Assembly (NCBI GenBank): GCA_945877805.1
Contig: CAMCSM010000018.1
Coordinates: 1-37,189 of the forward strand
Direction: 5' to 3'
DNA: 37,189 bases
From: Methylacidiphilum caldifontis
GTDB taxonomy: Bacteria; Verrucomicrobiota; Verrucomicrobiia; Methylacidiphilales; CAMAQI01
Positions 8,467-15,855 of this stretch are shown here, in pieces. Within the stretch, counting starts at the first letter, position 1; every line of letters begins with the position of its first letter. A program made the translations under genes and the position numbers. The notes under the pieces are model-generated. The model made no database searches, had not been told where the DNA came from, and was given only the letters and a program-made list of their open reading frames with translations.

Positions 8467-10865
8467 CCTTCTCCAAAAGTAAAAAACTAAAAACAAATTC
8501 ATTTGCCTTTTGGGAGGAGCCTTGGGGAACTTTGCGACTCTACGAAGCCCCTTCTCACCCCCGCTTCTGGTTGCCTGCCCTCAGCTCTCCAATTTGCTTC
8601 CCGTTTGTATTTGCGTTATCACGCAGGGAGTGTGTGAGACAGTGTCTTTGTCTTTATCTTTGCCTTTATCTTGGCGGTTCAATCTTTGCCTTTTCCTCTC
8701 CTCTTACCGATTTCGACAATCGCCCCGAATGGCCCGCACTCTTTAACAAAGATCGATTCCTCCCCCATCTGATCGAAACCGGCTCGCCTGCCTCCTCCTC
8801 GATTCACCGCTCCTGGCTCGAAAACGAAATCGCCCCCCTTCTCCGTCAACCGCTCTTTCTGAGCTCCCTCCGTCAATCCCTTCTCCAAGGGGATAGCGAT
8901 CTCTACGAAACGATGCTCGACTCCCTTCTCTCCCTCAACCTTCCTTCTGATTACGCGCGCGCCCATCTCATGGACTGGATCCTCGGCTCTGAGAACTCCC
9001 TTTGCTCTCCCCTCCTTCAATTCCCGACCGCTCCCGCGGTACGCACCCGTTTTGCCACCTATCTTCTGCATCACTCTCGAAACTCTGATCACACCGCTCA
9101 ACTTATTCTTAAAGCCTGTGAAACCCAAGATCCCTATCTCGAACGCCTCCTTCGAAAAAACAGCGATTCCGTTGAATCAATCGATTGGACCCTCCTTAAA
9201 CGATACCCCCAACTCTCTCCTCAAGCGCAACTGGAGTTTCGCTATCTTCTTTTTCGCGCTCATTCCAAAAAAAGAAATGACATTCACTCCCCCCATACAA
9301 ATGAAAAAAAAGAGCCCCCCTTTGCCTCCCTTCTTTGGGATCATCTCCTTAAAAAAATTGAACTTTCCCCCGTTCTTCGCAACGACTATCAAACCGGAAT
9401 CACTCAACGCAACGAGCCGGAACAATGGACACGCGAGGCCCTCACCGAGGCCCTTCGCCAAAATGAAGCGGACTCTTGGTTTCAATCCTATCTTCAAGCG
9501 GCGCAAATCCCGCACAGTCGCTATCAAGCCGTTTTTCTTGCCCTCACCCAAAACCGTGCTGAGAAAAAGGCACGCCCCGAACTCATCGCCGAATCAAGCC
9601 AAGAGCGAACCCCTTGGCGCGCTCGGCTTGTCCAACTCATTCAAAACGATCCCCGTTGGTCTGCCTACTTTCTCTGGCACCTCACTCGCGCCGCAGAACC
9701 GATCACCCTCCAATGGCGACGCTCCCTTCCCGCACTCTTCGCTCAACGAGAAACCGTCACCCTCGATTGGCTTCGATGGACTCCTCACGCTCCGACCTCC
9801 CTCTCCTCTGCTGAACTCAAAGCTTGGGGAATTCATTGGGGAGAGACCTTGCGAGATCAAGATCAGGAATGGAAAAAATTATGGAGCCATCACGATCTCG
9901 TCACTCAATCGCTTCTTCAAAAAACGCTCATTGCCTCCCTTGAATCGAACCCGACCCTCGTCACAACTTGGGTCGCCATCCTCCAGGAGCATCAACCCTC
10001 CCTTCAAAATTCCTTTGCCCTTTGGACTCAACAAAATACCCCCCACCCCGATCTCATTCATCTCCCGGTTTTTATGAATCGACTCACCGCCTCCCTCCAA
10101 CGCAAAGAGTGGGTCGGCAATCTTGATCTCGCCCTCTTTCGAGTCGCTTTCAGTAACTTCCTTCGCTCGCAAGAGGGGTGGAATCAACTCTCGTGGCGCA
10201 TCGGACTCGAATCCTATCAAATCGCGCAACCGCTCCGAGAGCTCCTCCTTCAACACTGGCGCCAACATCCAGAAAATTTCTGGAAACTTCTCAGCTGGAG
10301 AACCGTTTACTCCCCTGATCCCCAAGCCGAACAAAAACGACTGCTTTGGATTCGATCCCATAAAATTTCCGAGAAATCGCTCCTCGCCCTCTCAAAGCAA
10401 AATCCGGAGATCCAAACCGCTACCGGCTCACTCTGGCTCGATCTTTTTCAATCCAATCTCACTTTCCAAAATGCCCTGAAAAGCAAAAGAGCCACCCCCG
10501 CACAACAGGATGACCTCGATCAACTCCTCGCCTCCATTCCTTCTCTTGAAAGCCCCTCCCTAAAAACCTCCATCGAAACCCTCCTCCTTTGCGGGGGAGA
10601 TTCCGCCCTCGCCGATTGGATCCTCCGTCGCGCCGATCTTCAAAAAATTTGGATCACGCAATTCGAAACGAAACTTCTCCAAGAACCGCTTTTTCTCCAA
10701 CAAATGACCGAATCTCTTTTGAAAGAGAAACAGCTCTCCCCCGATTCCTTATCGGAACTCATTACCCTTCTCCTCGAAGATCGTTACCTCTTCGAAACCG
10801 TTCTTTCCGATCCCACCCTCGGATTTAAAACAGCAACCTCCACTCCTCACTGCCCTTCGGATTGA
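8463..10865 (+). CDS. Large helical-repeat protein coupled to VirB4-like ATPase
   Basis: Not recognised. 800 residues, coupled to the ATPase by an ATGA overlap, which fixes the start at 8463. After residue 90 the protein is strongly helical, rich in Leu, Gln, Arg and Trp, with recurring units of the form LLxxPLFLxxxxxSLL (LLRQPLFLSSLRQSLL and LLQEPLFLQQMTESLL) and many NPxL/DPxL turns, suggesting an alpha-solenoid. Near residues 48-80 lies a Cys/Leu-rich hydrophobic segment encoded by a dispersed repeat (8620-8682); it could act as signal or membrane anchor. An in-frame GTG at 8634 preceded by AGGGAG is an alternative start that would give a short signal peptide. Context suggests a partner of the motor, perhaps on the envelope side; this is inference. 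Confidence 0.7.
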   Translation: MTFSKSKKLKTNSFAFWEEPWGTLRLYEAPSHPRFWLPALSSPICFPFVFALSRRECVRQCLCLYLCLYLGGSIFAFSSPLTDFDNRPEWPALFNKDRFLPHLIETGSPASSSIHRSWLENEIAPLLRQPLFLSSLRQSLLQGDSDLYETMLDSLLSLNLPSDYARAHLMDWILGSENSLCSPLLQFPTAPAVRTRFATYLLHHSRNSDHTAQLILKACETQDPYLERLLRKNSDSVESIDWTLLKRYPQLSPQAQLEFRYLLFRAHSKKRNDIHSPHTNEKKEPPFASLLWDHLLKKIELSPVLRNDYQTGITQRNEPEQWTREALTEALRQNEADSWFQSYLQAAQIPHSRYQAVFLALTQNRAEKKARPELIAESSQERTPWRARLVQLIQNDPRWSAYFLWHLTRAAEPITLQWRRSLPALFAQRETVTLDWLRWTPHAPTSLSSAELKAWGIHWGETLRDQDQEWKKLWSHHDLVTQSLLQKTLIASLESNPTLVTTWVAILQEHQPSLQNSFALWTQQNTPHPDLIHLPVFMNRLTASLQRKEWVGNLDLALFRVAFSNFLRSQEGWNQLSWRIGLESYQIAQPLRELLLQHWRQHPENFWKLLSWRTVYSPDPQAEQKRLLWIRSHKISEKSLLALSKQNPEIQTATGSLWLDLFQSNLTFQNALKSKRATPAQQDDLDQLLASIPSLESPSLKTSIETLLLCGGDSALADWILRRADLQKIWITQFETKLLQEPLFLQQMTESLLKEKQLSPDSLSELITLLLEDRYLFETVLSDPTLGFKTATSTPHCPSD
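8620..8682 (+). repeat. Dispersed repeat family B, copy 2, inside a gene
   Basis: CTTTGT, CTTTAT, CTTTGC and CTTTAT units followed by CTTGGCGGTT, the same core as at 3431-3470 and (inverted) 15525-15564. The left part, GTGTGAGACAG, resembles the GTGTGAGACAGG end at 15706-15716. It lies in frame in the 800-residue protein and encodes its only strongly hydrophobic stretch. Confidence 0.6.
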
Positions 10866-10922
10866 GGCTCATTGGCCGATGGACTAATTGGCTATTGGGT
10901 TTAAGCCAGTTTTTGCATTTTT

Positions 10923-10947
10923 TATCACCATTTTGGTGATATCTTTT
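10923..10947 (+). terminator. Hairpin after the VirB4-like operon
   Basis: Perfect 8-bp stem TATCACCA / TGGTGATA (10923-10930, 10934-10941) with a 3-nt loop, followed by TCTTTT. It lies 58 bp past the stop of the 800-residue protein. The stem is AT-rich and the T-tract short, so termination would be weak. Confidence 0.5.
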
Positions 10948-11022
10948 GAGAGGTAAACCGATTCCTATTGCATGATCTGGGTTAAATTGACGACTCGAGG
11001 GGGGATCTCCCAAGGCAATTGA

Positions 11023-11532
11023 ATGACTATCCCTCTTCAAGACTCTCCAAACAGATTCAGCAACCCTCGTCACCTCCTCCTGCTCCTTTTTCTTCATTTC
11101 TTCATCTCCTGTTCAAACACCCCTTATCGACAGAACGAATCGATGACCCGCCAAGCCACCGATGGGGCGGTGCGTTATGGCTCGATTGCGGGAGGGGGAG
11201 CGGCCGGCTATTTTGCCGGAAAAGAGATCGGCGGAAGCCCCGAAGCCGGAATCGCCGGGGCCGCGATCGGCACCGGATTAGCCTACGGACTGAATAAATT
11301 CTACGACAAAAAAAGAGAGGATGCTTTCGAAAAAGGGAAACAGATCGGAGCCGAAGAGGCCCGTGCCGAACAACTCAACGAAACATGGAAACGGGAGGCA
11401 ATCTATGGAATCAAAGAGAACGGAATCGGAAAAACCAATCCCTCCTACCGGACCGTTTATATCCCCTCACGGACCGTCGATGGGGTGAAACAGAACGGAC
11501 AATACCAAACCGTTAAAACCTATCGTCAATAA
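11023..11532 (+). CDS. Glycine-zipper lipoprotein candidate
   Basis: 169 residues. A basic start and Leu-rich core end in FISC (C30), a near-lipobox (Phe at -3 is unusual), so it is probably a lipoprotein. Residues about 50-90 form a glycine-zipper-like segment (GSIAGGGAAGYFAGKEIGG, then GIAGAAIGTGLAYGLNKFY), seen in outer-membrane and pore-associated lipoproteins. The C-terminal part is charged and soluble. AAGG lies nine bases before the ATG. It follows the VirB4-like operon by 157 bp across a hairpin, so it may or may not belong to it. Small glycine-zipper lipoproteins occur in secretion systems, but no specific family is recognised. Confidence 0.75.
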   Translation: MTIPLQDSPNRFSNPRHLLLLLFLHFFISCSNTPYRQNESMTRQATDGAVRYGSIAGGGAAGYFAGKEIGGSPEAGIAGAAIGTGLAYGLNKFYDKKREDAFEKGKQIGAEEARAEQLNETWKREAIYGIKENGIGKTNPSYRTVYIPSRTVDGVKQNGQYQTVKTYRQ

Positions 11533-11697
11533 AACTCCAGCGAATAACTCTTGAAAAAAATTGTGATTTATTCTGTGACCTGTATCACTCCAGGAAGTAA
11601 TTGAATCGTCGATTTGATCGTTCCATTCACCTGTTTTTGCGTTCTCTGTGCCTAAATTCATTGTTTTAATGTGTTTAGATTTCGTTATTTTAACAGG

Positions 11698-12888
11698 ATG
11701 TCATTGATTCAGGAATCCGATTTACTCGTGATTGGAGCAGGAGCTGCGGGGCTCTTCTGTGCCTCGGTGGCCGGGGGGCTGGGCTCTTCTGTGACCGTTC
11801 TCGAGCGAAATGAACGAGTGGGGATGAAGATTCTCATCTCAGGAGGGGGGCGCTGTAATTTTACAAATCTTGGGGCTGGGCCGAAAAACTATCTCTCCTC
11901 GAGCCCCAATTTCTGTAAGTCCGCACTTGCGCGCTATCGACCGACCGATTTTATCTCCTTAGTGAATAAACATCAGATCGCCTACCATGAAAAAAAACTG
12001 GGACAACAGTTCTGCGATGATAACTCCCGGAAAATCGTCGATCTTCTTTTGTCGGAATGCGCAGCGGCTAAGGTTAAAATTGAATGTGGGGTCAAAGTCG
12101 ATGCCGTCGAAAAAAAGGACTGTTTTGAGGTTCAAACTTCCCAAGGACTTTATCGTGCAAAATCATTGGTCATTGCCACGGGGGCTCTCTCCTTTCCGAA
12201 ATTGGGGGCGACCGATTTTGCCTATCGAATCGCTCGGCAATTTGGAATTCCATTAACGACGACCGTTCCCGGGTTAGTTCCCCTCACTTTCTCCGATCCT
12301 GAATTACGGTTGATGTGTGATCTTTCCGGATTATCGCTTCCCGTTAAAATCACTCACGGAAAACAGTTTTTCTTGGATGATCTGCTTTTCACCCATCGTG
12401 GGCTCAGTGGTCCTGCCGCTTTGCAAATCTCCTCTTATGCAAAACCGGGGGAGGAAATTGAAATTGATCTTTTGCCAGGGCTGAATGCCGCAGAATGGTT
12501 AGCGGAAAAACATCAAGATCGAACACAACTTTCGACCGTTCTAGGGAGTAAGCTGCCGACTCGTTTAGCAAAGGCTTGGGTGGAGCGACTGAAGATTGCG
12601 GCTCCGATCGGACAGATTGGCAGTCGTCGACTTCGAGAAATTGGCACGGAACTGAATCGCTGGAAATTGATCCCGACAGGAACCGAGGGCTACCCAAAAG
12701 CAGAGGTGACAGTAGGGGGCATTGACACGGAGGCAATCTCCTCGAAGAGAATGGAGAGTCGAACGGTGGCGGGACTTTATTTTATTGGCGAGGCGTTGGA
12801 TGTCACCGGACATCTTGGCGGCTACAATTTCCAATGGGCTTGGGCCTCCGGTTATGCCGCAGGAACCGCCGTGGGGAATCCAAAATAA
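11698..12888 (+). CDS. HI0933/YhiN-like FAD-dependent oxidoreductase
   Basis: 396 residues. The N-terminus has a Rossmann dinucleotide motif (VIGAGAAGLFCA) and VLERNERVGMKILISGGGRCNFTN, the signature of the HI0933/YhiN flavoprotein family. The C-terminus has the second FAD motif with GLYFIGEALDVTGHLGGYNFQWAWASGYAAG. Length matches the family (about 400). The physiological substrate of this family is not firmly known. The frame opens at a GTG (11671), but MSLIQESDLLVIGAG at 11698 gives the usual short lead to the Rossmann fold. The GH5 gene starts 1 base after the stop, so the two are probably cotranscribed although unrelated in function. Confidence 0.9.
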   Translation: MSLIQESDLLVIGAGAAGLFCASVAGGLGSSVTVLERNERVGMKILISGGGRCNFTNLGAGPKNYLSSSPNFCKSALARYRPTDFISLVNKHQIAYHEKKLGQQFCDDNSRKIVDLLLSECAAAKVKIECGVKVDAVEKKDCFEVQTSQGLYRAKSLVIATGALSFPKLGATDFAYRIARQFGIPLTTTVPGLVPLTFSDPELRLMCDLSGLSLPVKITHGKQFFLDDLLFTHRGLSGPAALQISSYAKPGEEIEIDLLPGLNAAEWLAEKHQDRTQLSTVLGSKLPTRLAKAWVERLKIAAPIGQIGSRRLREIGTELNRWKLIPTGTEGYPKAEVTVGGIDTEAISSKRMESRTVAGLYFIGEALDVTGHLGGYNFQWAWASGYAAGTAVGNPK

Positions 12889-12889
12889 A

Positions 12890-13945
12890 ATGATCTCGCT
12901 TAATCCACTCTCGCTCCTGCTCCCTTTTTTCAGCCTCCTTTTTTTTGTAGGGCTCTCCTCGATGAGCTTCGCGAGCGATCAGAGCTCCTTTCCTGATATC
13001 TTTCGCCAATCCTACCTCCTTGAGCAAGGGGTCAATTTGGGGAATGCCCTGGAGGCCCCTCAGGAAGGGGATTGGGGAATCAGGCTCGAAGAGCGCTACT
13101 TCGATTTAATCAAGGCGGCCGGATTTAAAACCGTTCGCCTCCCGGTTCGTTGGTCGGCACATGCTCAGGAAATCCCCCCTTATACGATTGATCCCGCTTT
13201 TTTCGAACGGATCGACTGGGCGATCGATACTGCGACCGAGCGAGGGCTCAATATCGTGATTAATCTGCATCATTTCGATGAGCTATTCAAAACCCCTTCG
13301 GTTCATGAGCCGCGCTTTTTCGCCATCTGGGCGCAAATTTCCGCTCGTTACCAGAATCGTCCTGCAAACCTTCTTTTCGAATTGTGTAACGAGCCGCACG
13401 ATATCGATTCGGCTCGATGGAATCAAATGATCCTGGAGGTTCTTCCAATCATCCGATCGACCAATCCGCGGAGGGGAATTATCATCGGTGGAACCGATTG
13501 GAATTCACTGAAAAAACTAGCGGAGCTAAAACTTCCGGAGTCGGACCGCTTTCTTATTGGAACCTTTCATCTCTATGCCCCTTTAAAGTTCACTCACCAA
13601 GGGGCAGAATGGATTCCTGGAAGCAAGGCTTGGCTGGGAACTCAATGGCTCGGATCAAGTGAGGAGAAGGAGTCTATTCGCATCGAGCTCGATCACGCGG
13701 TTGATTGGTGGGAAAAGAATCGAAGGCCGATTTGGATCGGCGAATTTGGCTCCTATTCAAAAGCAGGTCTTCCCTCGCGCTGTCGATGGACCGAGTTCAT
13801 CGTTCGCGAGTGTGAATGGCGACATCTCCCTTGGGCCTATTGGGAATTCGGTGCCGGCTTCGGCCTCTACGATCGACTCCAAAAAAAGTGGAATCTTCTG
13901 CTGCTACGGGCTCTCTTCCCATTTTTTGCATTTCCTAAAGTCTAA
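12890..13945 (+). CDS. Secreted GH5 family glycoside hydrolase
   Basis: 351 residues with a signal peptide (Leu/Phe-rich core ending SMSFA before SDQSS). The GH5 TIM-barrel signposts appear in order: GVNLGNALEAP, VRLPVRWSAHA, INLHHFDEL, the acid/base LFELCNEPH (E168) and the nucleophile PIWIGEFGSY (E285). Enzymes of this type cut beta-1,4-linked glucans or mannans; the exact substrate cannot be read from sequence. The start at 12890 follows the previous stop (12888) directly; the longer frame from 12722 overlaps the flavoprotein and is rejected because it would bury the signal peptide. It is exported, fitting the other hydrolases in the window. Confidence 0.92.
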   Translation: MISLNPLSLLLPFFSLLFFVGLSSMSFASDQSSFPDIFRQSYLLEQGVNLGNALEAPQEGDWGIRLEERYFDLIKAAGFKTVRLPVRWSAHAQEIPPYTIDPAFFERIDWAIDTATERGLNIVINLHHFDELFKTPSVHEPRFFAIWAQISARYQNRPANLLFELCNEPHDIDSARWNQMILEVLPIIRSTNPRRGIIIGGTDWNSLKKLAELKLPESDRFLIGTFHLYAPLKFTHQGAEWIPGSKAWLGTQWLGSSEEKESIRIELDHAVDWWEKNRRPIWIGEFGSYSKAGLPSRCRWTEFIVRECEWRHLPWAYWEFGAGFGLYDRLQKKWNLLLLRALFPFFAFPKV

Positions 13946-13965
13946 AACCTGGGTATGATCTACGT

Positions 13966-15528
13966 ATGAGTTCCTCTTTTCAACGAAGTTTTGCGTTGGC
14001 AGGGGCTGCTCTCTTTTTAGGGTTTCTGCTTTGTTGTGCCTGTGCCCCGGAATGGAGAGTGAATCCACAATATGGTTATGGCTGGTTTGTTCCCTTGATC
14101 CTTTTTTATTTGCTCTTGGTTCGCTTGCGAGAGTTTTCCGAGCAGGAGTCCCCTCCCCGATTAAGGAGCTCAACCGTGGCGATGGTCGGGGGATTACTTT
14201 TGCTCGCATTAGCGGTGGAGTGGACTCGACTTCAACATCCGCCGATGCGGTTGATCATGGGGATGCAAGGGGGGATTTGGTTTCTTTTCCTGATTTTCGC
14301 GTGGAGAGATTTTTCGATCGGAGTTCGTCGGGGGATGCTCTTTCCGGCGCTTTTACTTTTGACGGTGATTCCATGGCCGACCCGAATCGAGGAGCCGTTG
14401 ACGCGAGCCTTGATGTCGTGGGTGACGGGGATTGCGATGGAGTTGATCCACTTTGCGGGGATTGCGTCGCGCCGCGAGGGGGAGTTGATTATTTTGTCCA
14501 ATGGAGTTGTGGGGGTCAGTGAGGCTTGTAGTGGGATTCGGTCGTTGCAGGCCGCTTTTGTTTTTTCGCTGATATTAGGGGAGTGGCGTCAGGGGTCGAT
14601 CACGAGAAGAGGGGAGCTTTTTTTGGTGGGGATTGGATTGGCGCTGTTGGGAAATCTTCTGAGGACCTTGGGGCTTTGTGGGATCGCCTCTTTTTATGGA
14701 ATGGAGTCGATGGAGCGATGGCACGATTTTTCAGGGAATCTATTATTGATGACGATCATGGGAGGATTAGTGGGGTGGAGTTTTTGGCGAATCCGACAAC
14801 AGGAGCGAGAGGGGAGTGAGCAGGAGCTGGGAGCGGCGCTGAGGAGATTAGGGCATCATCGTTGCGTGGGGATGACGGTTATTTTGATGCTGGCGCTCTG
14901 TCTCTTGGGGGGGATGCGCGGAGCTGTTTATTTTCAGCAAAAAGCGGAGGGAGTGGAGAGTTCTCCTTCAGTTCAATGGATCCGATCGGAGGGGGATCGA
15001 ACTTTGGGGATCACCTCGGAGGTTTGGAGGAATTTGCGTTGTCATTCAGGGGAGTGGATTGAGCGTCAGGGGGAGGGAATCGATTTTGAGAAAATGGAGT
15101 TTTACCGTTTTTATTGGAAACCGATTCGAGACTCACAAGGGGTGCGGTTGCATCGACCGGATTGGTGTATGAAAGGGTTGGGATGGAAGCGCGTGGGGGA
15201 ACCGATCGCAGGGGAGATGGAGGTAGAGGGAGGGAAACTGCACGGATATTGGATTCACTATCGGAAGCCGGGGGGGGAGGCGATTCAATTTTGGACCTTG
15301 CTTCGAAATCAGGAGCGAGTGGAGGTCGATTTTAATACGGCGTCATTAGTCGAGGAGATGAGTTTGCGCACTTTTTTAATTCCTCGGGAGGAGCGTTCGA
15401 GTTGGGAGATGATTTCGCTGGTGGTTTCGAGTCCCTGGATGGTTCCGGAGCAGAAGCAGGTGGAGGAGATCGGGAGAAAGAGAATCCAGAAAATTTCTCT
15501 AAGGGAGGCAGGAAAGCAGGAAAATTAA
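13966..15528 (+). CDS. Exosortase fused to EpsI-like domain
   Basis: 520 residues. The first 290 residues carry about eight membrane segments with the exosortase catalytic residues: C188 in SEACSGIRSLQ, R233 in NLLRTLGL and H253 in RWHDFSGN. Exosortases process proteins with a C-terminal PEP-CTERM-like tail at the inner membrane. The last 200 residues form an EpsI (DUF3485)-like domain with LHRPDWCMKGLGW, fused here rather than separate. It starts 20 bp after the GH5 stop. No protein in the window has a recognisable PEP-CTERM tail, so the substrates lie elsewhere. The stop codon coincides with the start of a family B repeat. A run of eight G (15270-15277) lies in the EpsI part. Confidence 0.92.
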   Translation: MSSSFQRSFALAGAALFLGFLLCCACAPEWRVNPQYGYGWFVPLILFYLLLVRLREFSEQESPPRLRSSTVAMVGGLLLLALAVEWTRLQHPPMRLIMGMQGGIWFLFLIFAWRDFSIGVRRGMLFPALLLLTVIPWPTRIEEPLTRALMSWVTGIAMELIHFAGIASRREGELIILSNGVVGVSEACSGIRSLQAAFVFSLILGEWRQGSITRRGELFLVGIGLALLGNLLRTLGLCGIASFYGMESMERWHDFSGNLLLMTIMGGLVGWSFWRIRQQEREGSEQELGAALRRLGHHRCVGMTVILMLALCLLGGMRGAVYFQQKAEGVESSPSVQWIRSEGDRTLGITSEVWRNLRCHSGEWIERQGEGIDFEKMEFYRFYWKPIRDSQGVRLHRPDWCMKGLGWKRVGEPIAGEMEVEGGKLHGYWIHYRKPGGEAIQFWTLLRNQERVEVDFNTASLVEEMSLRTFLIPREERSSWEMISLVVSSPWMVPEQKQVEEIGRKRIQKISLREAGKQEN

Positions 15529-15564
15529 CCGCCAAGGTAAAGGCAAACAACGCCAAGAAAGGCT
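15525..15564 (-). repeat. Dispersed repeat family B, copy 3
   Basis: TTAACCGCCAAGGTAAAGGC followed by AAACAACGCCAAGAAAGGC; its reverse complement closely matches 3431-3470. The TTAACC end contains the TAA stop of the exosortase gene (15526-15528). Confidence 0.65.
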
Positions 15565-15568
15565 AATC

Positions 15569-15595
15569 GACTGTGGGGCTGATGGGAGGAGGTGA
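15569..15595 (+). repeat. Dispersed repeat family C, copy 1
   Basis: GACTGTGGGGCTGATGGGAG followed by GAGGTGA. The reverse complement of 19761-19786 reads GACTGTGGGGCAGATGGGGG followed by AGGTGA, so the two differ by a few positions and one indel over 27 bp. Neither lies in a gene. Confidence 0.65.
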
Positions 15596-15632
15596 CGACT
15601 CGCAAGGGGTCTAATCCTAGCCTAAAACAAAT

Positions 15633-15728
15633 CTCACACCAAGACACTAAAACACAAAGTTTTGTTCAGGGATAAATGCCTTTTCCTTTGCGTCTTTGGG
15701 CCTTCGTGTGAGACAGGTATTCAATGCC
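15633..15728. repeat. Imperfect long hairpin, family B-related
   Basis: The left arm 15633-15659 (CTCACACCAAGACAC, then TAAAACACAAAG) pairs imperfectly with the right arm 15686-15712 (CTTTGCGTCTTTGG, then GCCTTCGTGTGAG) across 26 nt. The right end AGACAGGTATTCAATGCC (15711-15728) recurs as AGACAGGTATTGAATGTC at 19713-19730, differing at two positions. It looks like a short mobile palindromic element. Confidence 0.6.
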
Positions 15729-15734
15729 TTTAAC

Positions 15735-15796
15735 CCGTGTTCATCAGCGTCCATCCGCGGTTAAAATGGTTTTGAATTGTGCTGATCAGCGGTTCC
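15735..15796 (+). repeat. Dispersed repeat family A, copy 1 (plus a shortened copy)
   Basis: 15735-15766 reads CCGTGTTCATCAGCGTCCAT followed by CCGCGGTTAAAA; 15779-15796 (GTGCTGATCAGCGGTTCC) looks like an internally deleted copy in the same orientation. Related copies are at 22155-22187, 23251-23284, 23361-23393 and 35098-35131. When translated it yields the VHQRPSAV stretch that falsely extends the GH2 frame. Confidence 0.65.
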
Positions 15797-15855
15797 TTTT
15801 TCTGTATCGTTATTTGTCTTATCGACGGGATATGGTAGCTTTCTTTAAGGCTTGC

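Larger units (their letters stand above)
15529..15855. other. Gene-free gap made of mosaic repeats
   Basis: A 327-nt gap between the exosortase and GH2 genes. In order it holds a family B repeat, a family C repeat (15569-15595), a long imperfect hairpin (15633-15728) and family A copies (15735-15796). An open frame runs through its right part and joins the GH2 frame, but that translation is repeat-derived. I saw no convincing promoter. Confidence 0.7.

Noticed and set aside
7879-8502. 207-residue open frame on the minus strand opposite the VirB4-like gene
   Set aside because: Glu/Phe-rich shadow of the coding strand; it overlaps the Walker B region of a convincing gene.
9052-10077. 341-residue open frame on the plus strand within the 800-residue protein gene
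   Set aside because: Pro/Lys/Ser-rich shadow frame. The other frame is coupled to the VirB4-like gene by ATGA and shows helical repeats.
3352-15528. Search for sigma-54 promoters (TGGCAC-N5-TTGC) that would link the regulator to the exosortase
   Set aside because: TGGCAC occurs several times, but none of those I checked is followed by TTGC at the right spacing.
15724-15855. Upstream extension of the GH2 frame
   Set aside because: The translated residues come from a family A repeat and lie before the signal peptide.
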